From Limnephilus marmoratus (lineage: Eukaryota; Arthropoda; Insecta; Trichoptera; Limnephilidae), in the NCBI GenBank assembly GCA_917880885.1, contig OU862910.1, positions 53,001,285-53,065,284 on the forward strand: a DNA stretch of 64,000 nucleotides. The letters are read 5' to 3'. Positions within the stretch are counted from its first letter, which is position 1; every line of letters starts with the position of its first letter. Shown one piece after another: positions 1 to 10,156 of this stretch. The translations under genes were made by a program, and so were the position numbers. The notes under the pieces were generated by a model, which ran no database searches, was not told where the DNA came from, and saw only the letters and a program-made list of their open reading frames with translations.

Positions 1-27
1 ATGGCACAAGCCATCAGTATTAACAAC

Positions 28-112
28 ATTTCATGTTATTCTTTATTTCGTACTGTTTATAGAGATTTAGTTGTAGTGTTTATTGAAACAATATTTAAGC
101 CTAAATAATTCA
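28..112. repeat. Dispersed repeat segment, copy 1
   Basis: This segment matches 2915-3020 by eye, including the shared core 'tactgtttatagagattt' and the following 'tgtttattgaaaca'. With the matching pair 330-500 and 4300-4455 it suggests that the first 500 bases and the 2.9-4.5 kb region are two diverged copies of one larger unidentified repeat. No reading frame is evident. Confidence 0.5.
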
Positions 113-329
113 GTATCAAAAATAGAGGTATCTCTATTAGTTTATCTCTATTATTTAAAATATTGAAAAACTACTGCACAAAAAAAATAATGAATGAAAA
201 AAGTAATGCTTCTTCTAGGGAGAATACTTCAAACAACGGAACAACGGATTTCAAAATGGCGGCAGTAGATCAGCTGATTGCCCCATCCAGCGCCTTCCCC
301 ATCCCATACTAATTTTTCGGGAGTGATGA

Positions 330-500
330 CGTCACACGATTTACCATATTTCCGGGGGGTCTCGAAAAATTAAAACTTTGACAATTATTTTAACTATTAA
401 AACTAACTCTAAAAATAAAAACTAAAACGAAGTTATTTAAGTTAGAAGGTCATTATTCATAAAAAAAAATTGGACTGGAGTTCTCTATTATCGAGTAATG
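330..500. repeat. Dispersed repeat segment, copy 1 of second shared block
   Basis: The block from 'tcgaaaaattaaaacttt' to 'ttggactggagttctc' recurs at 4300-4455 with a few substitutions and small A-run differences. Order and orientation match the other shared block (28-112 and 2915-3020), so both probably belong to one ancient interspersed element or a local duplication. Confidence 0.6.
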
Positions 501-589
501 TTGTATTATTAACATATTTCGCAACAAGTTAACCATTCCTCTAATTCGGGTGTCGGGCCAAAAATGATTAAATTTAGAATATCTGTAAT

Positions 590-1215
590 ATTGGGAAGCG
601 GTTTTGGGTACGGCCGCCCGGGAACCATTTATTAAATAACCAACACCTCTGCCATAGGTCACCCCAAGTGGTTCGCTTCATTTGGAGACTTAGCAGAGGT
701 GCCCGGGTTTGTGGGGTGAAGTTTGTCCAGGTCTTGGCGGCCGAATCGTCTGCCCACCTGTTGCGCGGTGGGCCGGATCGAGATAGTGGTGTAAGCCGCC
801 GCTACCCGAATTTCTACCGAATTCTTTCATATCTCCCTTAAACAGCTACTAAAACGCAAATTATATAAAATTTCCCTCCAAAAATTATTATAAACACGTT
901 TGTTCCAGTTATTTTATAAGTTATATGTATGAAAAAAATCACAGTGTTTCTTTAAATGCTGTCTAAGACAACCCCCGCAAGATTTTTGCTCTATTTTAAA
1001 CGAGTCGTGTTTTATTAAATATTTTCACAATTTTTGCATCGATTTTGTCGCTTTAAATACTAGCGCGCTCCTCTAACATTCCTACTTTCATATCTCTCCA
1101 TCTTCTTCTTTTTGAGCCCGGTTGCGGCGCCTTAAGGAGACTTTTTAACCTCTCCAGCAGGACGACGAAAATTATTTTCCTCAGGGCCTCCTGTGTGGAG
1201 CTAATGTAAAAAAAA
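590..1215 (+). repeat. HT450 repeat copy, interrupted
   Basis: The 5' part (590-792) has the family landmarks: 'gggaaccattta', 'gccataggtcaccccaag', 'tggttcgct' and 'gggccggatcgaga'. The 3' part resumes near 1137 with 'aacctctccagcaggac' and ends in the family tail 'gtgtggagctaatgtaaa'. About 344 bases (793-1136) that do not belong to the family lie between them. Part of the 3' half is also deleted. I use HT450 as a working name for this family. Confidence 0.75.
793..1136. mobile_element. Probable small TIR element inserted in HT450
   Basis: This segment splits an HT450 copy. Its left end 'taagccgccgctaccc' and the reverse complement of its right end 'ttaaggcgccgcaacc' resemble each other, as short terminal inverted repeats would. 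The target duplication is not clear, so the superfamily is left open. No coding potential is seen. It could instead be a complex deletion and insertion. Confidence 0.45.
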
Positions 1216-1596
1216 TACTAGGAGTCTAATTACAGTAATTACTAACATTTTCGGGTCGTTTTACAACTATGTACCCTTTTCTTGTTTTTAAATTTTGATA
1301 ATCGAATACGAACCCTAAGTATATGACAACTACACAAATAAGGGCGTATATATTAAATAAAATATGTATATATATATATGTACATATATTGCAAAAACAT
1401 GAAAATTTTAGTGCGCGTTAATTTGAGCTACTGAGAACGAAATCATGTCATAGTTCTAAGAAATGCTGAAAGAGACAATAAAAACTCATAAAAACCATAA
1501 ATATCTTAAAATGTATTGAAAATTCTCTCCTTTCAATTTAATTTTATTATAGTCTTATTTTACACGCTCTGATAAATCTCGTGTTTTCCGCATTGG
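1216..1596. other. No gene recognised
   Basis: AT-rich sequence with a short TA-type microsatellite near 1360-1390. I see no supported gene or element. Confidence 0.5.
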
Positions 1597-1889
1597 AGAT
1601 AAAGGACATCCAACTTACGTTCAAGTCTATTGCACTTTACCAAAAAGGTTGTGTACTCAACACGTGGAATTAATTTGCTTCTGTTTTATGTTTCTACTTT
1701 TTGCTGGAATCCCTTGATTTAGTGGAATCTTTGATCTTGTAGATAAAGGTCATCCAATATACGTTCAAGTCTATCGACGTACTTTACCAAAAAGGTTGAA
1801 TACTCAACATGTGAAATTAATAAGCTTCTCTTTAATGTTTCTACTTTTTGTTGGAATACCTTGATTTAGTGTAATCTCTGATCCTTGTA
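1597..1889. repeat. Tandem duplication, two units of about 144 bp
   Basis: Unit 1 (1597-1740) and unit 2 (1741-1889) both run from 'agataaagg' through 'acgttcaagtctat', 'actttaccaaaaaggttg' and 'tactttttg' to 'ttgatttagtg'. They differ by scattered substitutions and a 4-base insertion in unit 2. Both are interrupted by stops in all frames I tried, so this looks like non-coding tandem duplication. Confidence 0.85.
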
Positions 1890-2914
1890 AGTCTCGTAGA
1901 TAATGCGTTAAAGCGGGCGTGGTAGCAATGCGGTACGAAGTGTTGTGGGGAGGAGGTATGCGGGGAAGGGGCCAGTTTACCTTGCAAGGACTGCCGCCAG
2001 GTGAACAGGGGCGGCACTGTTTAAAATGAATAATTTTCTGCCATTACTCATTCAGTTTAACAATAAAAGAGCATTAAAATACGCGAAGTAAGTTTTTTTC
2101 ATATTATCATTGATTCATTTAGCGTATCAAGGGTATTTAAAAATATATCTTTGACATTGAATGGAGCGAATTATTCATTCTTAATTACCCTTTGTTGTAT
2201 GTTAAAAATATATAATGTGGCGAAGAATCGATAAAGATTCCATTACCACTTACGAGCAGGAGATTTTAATAATTTATTGTTCATGTAGGTCGCAAGAACT
2301 TGTAGTGTTTTATAATCTTCTTAATATATAAAACAAAGTCGGGTTAGTTACACCATTTATAACTCCAGAACGGCTGGACCAATTTTTATGATCTTTGATT
2401 TATTGGATTTATCTCCGCCCCGAATAGCAAAATTGCTATTAAAACATCGCAAAAATTGACAAAAAAAATAATTGTGAAGAAAATTCTTTTCCTCATTCTT
2501 TTAGTATGGAACGAATTCTCATTTTTGAAAGAGCTCTGCAGCCATTATAATATTGAATCGTGAGTGAATTCCAAAAATTCGAAAAACGTCAATAAGGAAC
2601 TCCAGTGAAAAATATTATGGCTTTAAAAAAATATGTTCATATAGACCAATAAACGCTGATTCTGAATATATAACTTTTATTTCATAATATTAAACGCAGA
2701 GTTTTTAAAAAATTATTAAAAAGTGCATTTTTAAACCTCTCCTTGAAACACAGTGTCAAGTTGGCATTACTGAAATGGTGAATCGTGACGTCACGCGTCA
2801 CACTCACCCACTGTCACCTGGTGATCGCGTGTATTGTATTGTCAGTTGTCAGTATTGCAGTATTGTATTGACAATTGAAATTTGAAATGACTTAAAGTGC
2901 ACATATGCAATTCA
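1890..2914. other. No gene recognised
   Basis: AT-rich sequence. A stretch near 2330-2400 containing 'ataactccagaacggctgg' resembles wording common inside insect non-autonomous elements, but I find no termini. No supported gene. Confidence 0.4.
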
Positions 2915-3020
2915 ATATTTCGTGTTTTTGGTTTATTTTCATACTGTTTATAGAGATTTAGATAAATAATAGTTATTGTGTTTATTGAAACACAATTTAG
3001 GCCCTCAACAATTTACGAAA
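2915..3020. repeat. Dispersed repeat segment, copy 2
   Basis: Second copy of the segment at 28-112, a little longer because of an insertion of about 12 bases after 'agagatttag'. About 400 bases without a recognisable gene follow, up to the hAT-type element at 3427. Confidence 0.5.
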
Positions 3021-3426
3021 AGAGCTATATTTGCGGACAATCTGCAATAAATTTTGCCTTTGAGGTTAAAGTCGTGTCGACCATATTTGACATTTAGTTT
3101 GTATTTTCAAATTATTTTTAGTAAAGGGTTTTTTATACAAGTTAATGCAACACAATCGTCATGATCAGTGTATTATAAATTCTATTCTGTACGTGTTATA
3201 CATAAAACACCATGTTATATGTATTTGCAATGATTGCAAATATTTACGATGATTGATTGTTTTTATATTGCACTTTGATTAAAAACAATAACAGTAGCGG
3301 TGAAATGTGGTCATTTTACCAATGTTTTTCTATATTAAAAGCAGTTAATCTTGAATAAAAAACGACTTCTAACACCTAAATGTCATAGTATTAATCGGCC
3401 ATCTTCTGCCTTCTGCCATTTTAAAA

Positions 3427-4235
3427 CAGGGATGTTCTGCCCAAAAAAATTATTTCCCTAGATTTCGAAGTGAAATTTCCCTAGAATTTCACATTTACGC
3501 AATTACCTAGGTAGCCACCTGATTGTGTAACACTAATCCTGTTATATGTTAATTAATATGATTAATTAATTGGAAAGATATCGGAACTTGGTAAATATAC
3601 TTATAATACTGTGCTTTTCCAAATAAACCACTTTTTGCTACGTGAACTAATAATTTAAAAGTACGAATACACTCACCACTGAATTAGAAACTGAATTCCA
3701 AATTAAAAAAAAACACTTTGTGAAATAAAAATCAACCGCAATCACCGAAAAAACGGAACTTAAAACATAAATAAAAAATTTTTTTCAGAGGTCCCATTTA
3801 TCTTTTTATATACCTACATAGGGAACGTACCCATACTACGTGACAAACTTTTTGCACTTTTTAACCCCCCCACCGTGACCAAAAACCTAAGCAACCCGCC
3901 GCTCATTTGTACCAAGCGTGGTATTTTGAAGACCCCCCCCCCCCCCCCGAACGTGTCACGTAGTATGGGTACGTTCCCTAATATCATTTTGAGTTGTCAG
4001 TGTTAAAAATAACATTGCATGTAAGTACATGAACAATAATTAAGATTCATAGGAATCCCAACAAATATATATACGTATATATATATATAAATATAACATC
4101 AGTAATATTGTCATATGTAATAAAAAATTTGCCATAGTTCGAAATTTCCCTAGATTTTGTCCTGATTTCCCTTATCCCTAAAAAATATTTTTCTCCCCTA
4201 GATCTAGGGAAATTTCCCTCGACATAACATCACTG
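3427..4235 (+). mobile_element. Non-autonomous hAT-type element, copy 1
   Basis: Terminal inverted repeats are 'cagggatgttctg' on the left and 'cataacatcactg' on the right (reverse complement 'cagtgatgttatg'). The flanks 3419-3426 (ttttaaaa) and 4236-4243 (attcaaaa) agree at 6 of 8 positions, consistent with an old 8-bp duplication. Just inside the ends are nested palindromes of the 'ctagggaaatttccctag' kind. A related copy in opposite orientation sits at 57933-58643 and lacks the nested insertion at 3821-3978. No transposase frame remains. The hAT assignment rests on the CAG-start TIR and the 8-bp duplications. Confidence 0.8.
3821..3978. mobile_element. TIR element (158 bp) nested in hAT copy 1
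   Basis: Begins 'gggaacgtacccatacta' and ends with the exact inverse, with TA on both sides (3819-3820 and 3979-3980). It contains a C homopolymer of about 15 bases. The paralogous hAT copy at 57.9-58.6 kb is continuous across the site with CA where this copy has TA, so the boundaries and a 2-bp target duplication are well supported. A related element is at 53636-53799. Superfamily uncertain; ISL2EU-like or Tc1/mariner-like are possible. Confidence 0.85.
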
Positions 4236-4299
4236 ATTCAAAAAGACAACTTGAAAATAATAAACTATAGGTGGGTGAAGAGATCACATAAACCACCAT

Positions 4300-4455
4300 A
4301 GATACGGTGCGTTTTTAGGAGTCTTGAAAAATTAAAACTTTGACAATTATATTAAAACTAACTATAAAAATAAAAATAAAAATGCAGTTATTTAAGTTTG
4401 AAGGTCTTTATTCATTAAAAAAAATAAAAAAATTGGACTGGAGTTCTCTATTGTC
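4300..4455. repeat. Dispersed repeat segment, copy 2 of second shared block
   Basis: Second copy of the block at 330-500. It ends with the same 'ttggactggagttctc' phrase and then diverges before the Helitron at 4588. Confidence 0.6.
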
Positions 4456-4587
4456 ATTGCGCTGATTGTTTTGCTTTTGTTCTTAAACATATAATGCTGC
4501 CCCTCTTTCTTACACACTAAATGTCAATAGTCGAAAATGACACAAACAGTGAACGTATGTCTGCACCCCTCCAAAGGAAAAATACAA

Positions 4588-5023
4588 TCTTAAATAAATA
4601 AAATTGAATCGCCGAAATTTATGTACGCGCATAACATCCGAACGACTGCACCAAATTGGATAATTCTTTTTTTGTTCAATATTGTCAGGACAAGGTTTGT
4701 ATAAAATTACTGGTGAGCTATGGCATTATGAAATTTGTATAAAAATTTGCAATAGGTGGCACGCGAGCTGTTTGAAAACTGAATGTACCTGGACTGAATG
4801 TATGGAATGCGGGAGGGGGGAGGGGAACTCTCCAACTCTGGTAGGGGGTTCGCGGGAGTGGTGTGGAGGGGCACCCGGAAGTGGCTAGAGGAACGCGAGA
4901 GGGGAAGGGGACGCGGGAGAGGAAGGGGAGGCGGAAGGGGAATGGGACAAATGGGAATGGGCACGCAGGGAGAAACAATTTCTTTATTAAATGGCATAGC
5001 AACGCATGCCGGGAACCAGCTAG
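4588..5023 (+). mobile_element. Non-autonomous Helitron
   Basis: It starts at A|TC before an A-rich 'taaataaataaaattg' 5' end and ends 'gggaaccagctag' followed by T, the CTRR|T rule of Helitrons. Immediately inside the 3' end 'ggcat...atgcc' can pair as the terminal hairpin. The middle is a purine-rich GGGGA/GCGGGA tract that creates spurious long reading frames on both strands. There is no Rep/helicase coding. The same family occurs at 18.9, 28.2, 35.4 and 51.7 kb. Confidence 0.8.
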
Positions 5024-5128
5024 TTACAACTAGTTTAGTATTTGCCTGAGATTTCAGCATTATTTAATTTAAAAAAATGTTTTAATAACAATTGAATTAT
5101 GTTGATTGATGGATTTTTTAAAAACGAC

Positions 5129-5452
5129 TTTTTTTACATTAGCTCCACACAGGAGTCTCGGAGGAAAATAATTCCCCTCAGGGCAGGTGTCAACCTTGGG
5201 GATGCTGTGTGGAGGGCCTTTCGAGGAAAGAAAGGGGATGAAGTTCAGGGAAGGAAAAAGGTATGAGGGACGGGTAGCAATCTGGGGATCGGTCTCTCCA
5301 GAAGTGACGAATCCATCCTTCCCACCGTGGTGCAAGTGCACGCAGCAAGTGGGCAGGTGCACCCACCGCTAAGACAAGGACAAAGGTCATCTATGAACCC
5401 GGTCACCTATCCAATAAATGGTTCCCGGGGCGGCGGTATCCACACCCGCCAC
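5129..5452 (-). repeat. HT450 repeat copy
   Basis: Read on the minus strand it ends in the family tail: A run, then 'cattagctccacacagga' seen in plus sense at the left edge. The hairpin arms 'ctccacacag' and 'ctgtgtggag' flank a diverged inner stem. The internal part is shortened. The 5' end is the 'ggcggtatccacacccgcc' edge near 5450. Confidence 0.8.
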
Positions 5453-7620
5453 CAAATTGGCATAGCTCGTTGTAGAAATTACGTCGTAGAAGTGAAATCT
5501 TCCGTAGTAGACAAGAGTGAGGAGGCTAAGAAGTATCACACAAAGAGGAGACCGATTATACTATCTCATTTTCTCGCAGGCTAAATTCTATAGATGTATG
5601 TGTTTGTCTCTTTTTAGTGTCGCCATTTTTCGTTTCATCGAGTTTCAAATCACAACGGTGCTAAAGGAGTTTTCACTTGAAAAAAATCCAAGTTAGAAAG
5701 TCATAATAAACCACTAAAACGAGCCACCATCTTGAAACGGAAACGGAACGTACAAACAAATTTGCAGACAGACGAAATGCTATACGGTGGAGATAAAAAA
5801 GGACTTCGAAACGCTCAGTCATTTATGAAATTCAGATCAATTTTGGTAGACAAACAGTCACCCATCCAAAAGAGGCCAGCGACATGGCGATGTTCGCCCA
5901 AAGCTGCAGTCCATTAGCGCGCCTACAGCGGGCGCGGACCTGTCAGATTCCGCCCTCGCAAAGGTGTAAACACTAAACACAACAGTAAACAAAACCTCGT
6001 GGCCAGTTGTTGCTGGCTGTTTCTAAACTCGTTTTTTCCCGACCAGCAAACGGAACAAAAATAACAAAGAGACGGTAGACTTCCTCGCAGATGTGACGTG
6101 GTGCTGGAACCGGAATGTGAGACCAGATGACGGTGATCCTCGGGACGGAGTCAAGGCTGCCTCGAAGGCTGTACTGCGGCCTGCGACCAAAGACAACCCG
6201 TTCGGGATCAACCGGCCGGTAGCTGTATTCACAGACTACTGTTTAACATCTGGTTTAACTGGTCTAAATCAGCTGGGAAGGCTGGGGTTAGACGTACTCT
6301 TCACTCTTTTATTCTACAGCACCCGCCTGCAGCTATAATCTGAGAAGGGTTGTTATGGCAACTTGAGACTCAAAATCACCGTGGAAGGCCACCTTGATTA
6401 AATCTTCAGAGGTAGGAAGTAAAATAAAGTAATTAACCTAATTTATTAGATCGCTGAGTTCATCGGAGGCAATGCTCTGTACTTCCTGTCACGATTTTGC
6501 CTCCGTTGAATAAACTGGTACTTCTGTTTTCTTCTGATCTAAAGTATGTTACAATCTGACTTGCCACAAATGCCGTATGAATTCTAGTTTACCATAGTAA
6601 GCAGTTGGTACAAAGGAAGTATCCATTCATTATATGTATTTTCGAGTCTTTCGTAAACCAATATAATCATTTTCGTATATCGTTGGTGATTTTTTATTCC
6701 TTCATTATCTGCGGAATGCGATGAAGATATATTAACCCATTGGCCACAGAATTAATGAGCTAAAAAATTGGCCTTCACCACTGAATTAATTTTGTACCAA
6801 AAATTGAAAACATTCATTGGTGTACTAAATGTATTGTTACTTTTGAACCGTATATTCAAATGAATTAATTTCTTTAAATTTGTATACATTATTGGATTAA
6901 GGTAAAGTTAAACATAAAAATAAATATTTAAAAAATATTTAAACATGTATAAATGAGGATTCAAATATAACCTTCTCTTTTTTCGTAAGTTTTTTTCCAC
7001 ATTTTAATTCAAAAAGTTACAAAAAAACATAATATTCATAAATCGAACAATAATAATTTTTGTTTTTTATATACATGTATACTAATAACTAATAAAATAA
7101 TTTGGTATGATAGTCCTCAAAGCAATCAGCGACGTTCAGGGTCACTACCAAAAGCCTAGAACCACTCGCAATTTTGAAGAAATTAAATGGCGGCTGACTG
7201 CATACAAAACTTGGAACACAAATATCAGAGAAAAAACATTAGAAACAAATTATTGCCAATTCTATGAAATAAATGATTAATTACCTACAGAGCGTTTGGC
7301 ATTTAAAATTTTATTCAAAAGGGTCACTATCGTGCTCGTTTTCCGTTTTTTGGCGGACTTACTCTAGCCCGTCAGCGTGCCGGGGTTTGTGGTTAAGTAC
7401 CTGAGTTGCACACCCGGCAGGCTGCCGGGGTTTGTGGCCAATGGGTTAAATAACGTTACACTAATCAACGATTCCATGACAGTTGGCCCTTATACCCGGC
7501 ATACTTATGTACAATATGCAGTTGGTTTAGGGAAAATGCCTACTTACACAAAATATAACTAAGTGCCCCAAAAGGCTGTGCAAAGAGAGTGTACCGCCGT
7601 ATAACAAAAGTATGAAACAT
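5453..7620. other. Low-repeat stretch; GC-richer patch at 5860-6330, no gene assigned
   Basis: Most of this is AT-rich with no recognisable element. The patch 5860-6330 is richer in G, C and CpG ('gcgcgcctacagcgggcgcg'; 'gaccggccggtag'-like runs). It carries overlapping frames on both strands of at most 81 residues, none resembling a known family. It could be a host promoter or first exon or an unrecognised repeat. At 7370-7445 'gcgtgccggggtttgtgg' and 'gctgccggggtttgtggc' form a short repeat. Confidence 0.35.
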
Positions 7621-7673
7621 ATATAATGAATAAAAAATCACTTTGTTTAAACCACTATTTTTAAAACAAATCA

Positions 7674-7716
7674 ACATGTTTCGACAACAATGTTGTCTTC
7701 ATCAGGATATGTTACT
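7674..7716 (-). ncRNA. Hammerhead-ribozyme-like motif, left arm
   Basis: On the minus strand: 'ctgatga', then a 6-bp stem gacaac/gttgtc with loop att, then 'gaaac'. This is the conserved core and helix II of a hammerhead ribozyme. Penelope-like elements are known to carry such ribozymes. I did not resolve helices I and III or the cleavage site. Confidence 0.6.
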
Positions 7717-7949
7717 ATAATAAATGACAAACAAGTATAGACAAATTAGAATAAATTATAACATAGACAAAATATTAAAAAGTAGAGGTGATTAATTACT
7801 TACTAATCATAAAAATAGTTATACAAAATTAAATATAAAAATTATTTAAGGAAAAAATTGCATTTAGATAATAATTTTTTTTTTTTTTAAGAATAATTAA
7901 TTAAAATAATTAGTCTAAATCAAAAAATAATTATAATTAATTGTAACTA

Positions 7950-8116
7950 TTAATAAGAAAATAAATTTAAAAGATGGCTATTTTTAAAAAATGTTTGGTT
8001 ATTTATAATATTTAATTTACTATTAATGCTTTTTCTAATTTCTAAAATTTCTAAATTATCCAATTGTATGCCCGTAGTGTTAGTATGTAAAATTTTAAGA
8101 CCTGTATTAATATCAA
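7950..8116 (-). pseudogene. PLE C-terminal fragment (inverted duplicate)
   Basis: The inverted copy of the C-terminal 54 codons of the PLE fragment on the other arm: 'DINTGLKILHTN' through 'LLNLFSY'. The frame extends a little further into the spacer, but that part is antisense to the GIY-YIG motif and has no meaning as protein. Confidence 0.7.
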
Positions 8117-8129
8117 TTTTTTTTTTTTT

Positions 8130-8411
8130 TATATTGGAAAAACTTCTAGAAATTTTAACATTCGAGTTAAGGAACATATAAGATGTTTAAATAATAATAA
8201 TTATTCTGAATTTGCCAACCATATTTTGGAAACAAGTCATTCTTTTGATATTAATACAGGTCTTAAAATTTTACATACTAACACTACGGGCATACAATTG
8301 GATAATTTAGAAATTTTAGAAATTAGAAAAAGCATTAATAGTAAATTAAATATTATAAATAACCAAACATTTTTTAAAAATAGCCATCTTTTAAATTTAT
8401 TTTCTTATTAA
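8130..8411 (+). pseudogene. Penelope-like element, GIY-YIG endonuclease fragment
   Basis: In one frame from 8130 the translation begins YIGKTSR, continues with NFNIRVKEHIR and then EFANHILETSHSF and ILHTNTTGIQLDNLEILEI, and stops at 8411. The YIG tripeptide, downstream Arg and the EH pair match the second half of the GIY-YIG nuclease that ends Penelope-like polyproteins. The GIY half and the whole reverse transcriptase are missing because the copy is 5' truncated at a T-rich run. There is no start codon of its own. Confidence 0.75.
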
Positions 8412-8645
8412 TAGTTACAATTAATTATAATTATTTTTTGATTTAGACTAATTATTTTAATTAATTATTCTTAAAAAAAAAAAAAATTATTATCTAAATG
8501 CAATTTTTTCCTTAAATAATTTTTATATTTAATTTTGTATAACTATTTTTATGATTAGTAAGTAATTAATCACCTCTACTTTTTAATATTTTGTCTATGT
8601 TATAATTTATTCTAATTTGTCTATACTTGTTTGTCATTTATTATA

Positions 8646-8690
8646 GTAACATATCCTGATGAAGACAACATTGTTGTCGAAACATGTTGA
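8646..8690 (+). ncRNA. Hammerhead-ribozyme-like motif, right arm
   Basis: Plus-strand twin of the motif at 7674-7716: 'ctgatga', hairpin gacaac-att-gttgtc, 'gaaac', then 'atgttg'. It lies about 240 bp after the PLE stop codon, where pseudo-LTR ribozymes are expected. The tertiary contacts needed for fast cleavage cannot be judged by eye. Confidence 0.6.
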
Positions 8691-8740
8691 TTTGTTTTAA
8701 AAATAGTGGTTTAAACAAAGTGATTTTTTATTCATTATAT

Positions 8741-9949
8741 GAAAAATGATACCACAAAGTTATTTTGCAAAGTTCGAAGAAGTATGAAACATATTTTCAT
8801 TGATAAAACTGATTGTCTTTATAGGTAAATACCAGCGTATAAGTACAAACATTAACATTGTAAATATCATGAATTCACTCACCAAACACAAGGACCTTGT
8901 ATCTTTATGGCGAGGAAAGGTTTTATTATATTCATATTACAAATCTGTTTAACATGTAAAAACGCAACTCCATATAAAAGTTATCTTGAAGCCGATTTTA
9001 GGTTTGAATTTGGTAAATAATGTCCAAAAATTATACTTTTATAATTATTATCATTTCGGGGGCCAACCCCCTGTCGGGTGATCAACTGTCGGGTGATCAA
9101 CTGTCGGTTCACCTTATAGACCCTATATTCAACGATACTCACACTACTTTTTGCTTAGTATTTTAGCATTCCAGCTATACTAGGGCTCATTTTACGAATA
9201 TCTCGGGCGTGTTTAGTATGGCAGTATTTTCCTCTGCAAGAAAAGATGTGGCCCATATTTATTTTAACATGACAGATTATTTTGCTTCTGAGTACGACAC
9301 GCTTGCATCATTTATAAAAAATAAAGGGTTGGCATTTAAGTACATGTCATTAATCAAATTAATATAATAGGTGAACGGCTTTTTCCGTATATTTAAAATT
9401 ATGCACTTAATCTGTTGTTTCATAGTAATTTATCTTGGTAAATACGGTAGCCTAGATTGTAAATTCTAAAATCGTTAATTATGCAAATGTTAGCTTGAAC
9501 GCATTTTCCTTACCGGCAGTAAGTCTTCTATTTAAATTACAAGGCAGGACATAGTTTACAGAACATAGGTAGATACAACATGATGAAGTTCAGAAACAAC
9601 AAACTAATGCGTATTACAATCATCGGGAAAAGACGATATCTTTAATCCATCGCTTCTAAAATCAAATATTTCAACAGGTTTACGTTTTTCAGATACCTAT
9701 AGATAAAAAGCTGTTCTATATTACCCGTGTATCCAATATAAGTAAGTGCTTATGTTTGGTTTTGAAATGATTATGTTAAGTTCCTACCAAGATGTCATTT
9801 ATTCAGTTCCCACCTCTCCCTAACTTGCTGGAAAAGAATTAGAAATTTGGAACAATGTCAAGAAAAATAGGGAAAATTCGAGAGCATTTGTTTTGAAAAC
9901 AGAAGAAGTTTTGGAACTACCTTGGAAGCAATTTTGTTGGTGTTTTTTT
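8741..9949. other. No gene recognised; short tandem repeat at 9071-9113
   Basis: Mostly AT-rich sequence. At 9071 the 15-base unit 'ctgtcgggtgatcaa' occurs twice exactly and then partly a third time. No other element is recognised. Confidence 0.5.
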
Positions 9950-10156
9950 GGTTCCATGCCAACTCAGAATGAAACCAACTCAGAAACACCTCAGAAAGGT
10001 CATTAAAAGCTTTGAAAAAATAATTTTAAAATAGCCGGTAACTCTAACCTAACTTAACATATTTAACCAATTTTTAAATTTTTTTTTTCGTCACTAATGA
10101 CCCTTCCGAGGTGGTTCTGGTTCTGAGTTGGTTTCATTCAGAGTTAGCCGGTCACC
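9950..10156. mobile_element. Foldback MITE, copy 1
   Basis: About 207 bp that can fold over nearly its whole length. The left arm has 'gccaactcagaatgaaacc' and 'aggtcattaa'. The right arm has the inverse 'ggtttcattcagagtta' and 'aatgaccctt'. The centre is a T/A-rich run. Related copies lie at 47014-47213 and, more diverged, at 47226-48084. No coding. Confidence 0.75.

Larger units (their letters stand above)
7621..8740. repeat. 1.1-kb near-perfect palindrome made of a Penelope-like element 3' end
   Basis: Arms 7621-8116 and 8245-8740 are inverted copies of 496 bp whose end coordinates are exactly symmetrical, with no net indel and no mismatch I could spot. The spacer is 128 bp. The plus-strand arm holds the C-terminal coding part of a GIY-YIG domain and the 3' untranslated part with a hammerhead-like core. 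The minus-strand arm repeats both. Partial and inverted copies at insertion sites are known for Penelope-like elements. A hairpin of this size could also come from a sequencing or assembly fold-over. Confidence 0.85.

Noticed and set aside
2320..2470. Helitron or other element around 'ataactccagaacggctgg'
   Set aside because: No terminus could be found on either side.
3935..3949. Long C run as an assembly error
   Set aside because: Comparable runs occur in the sister element at 53636 and in the 31449 element, so they are real family features, though exact length may be unreliable.
4682..5060. Overlapping frames of 68-117 codons on both strands, Arg/Gly- or Pro-rich
   Set aside because: They are translations of the purine-rich tract in a Helitron; the same happens at 18963-19328, 28217-28671 and 51735-52205.
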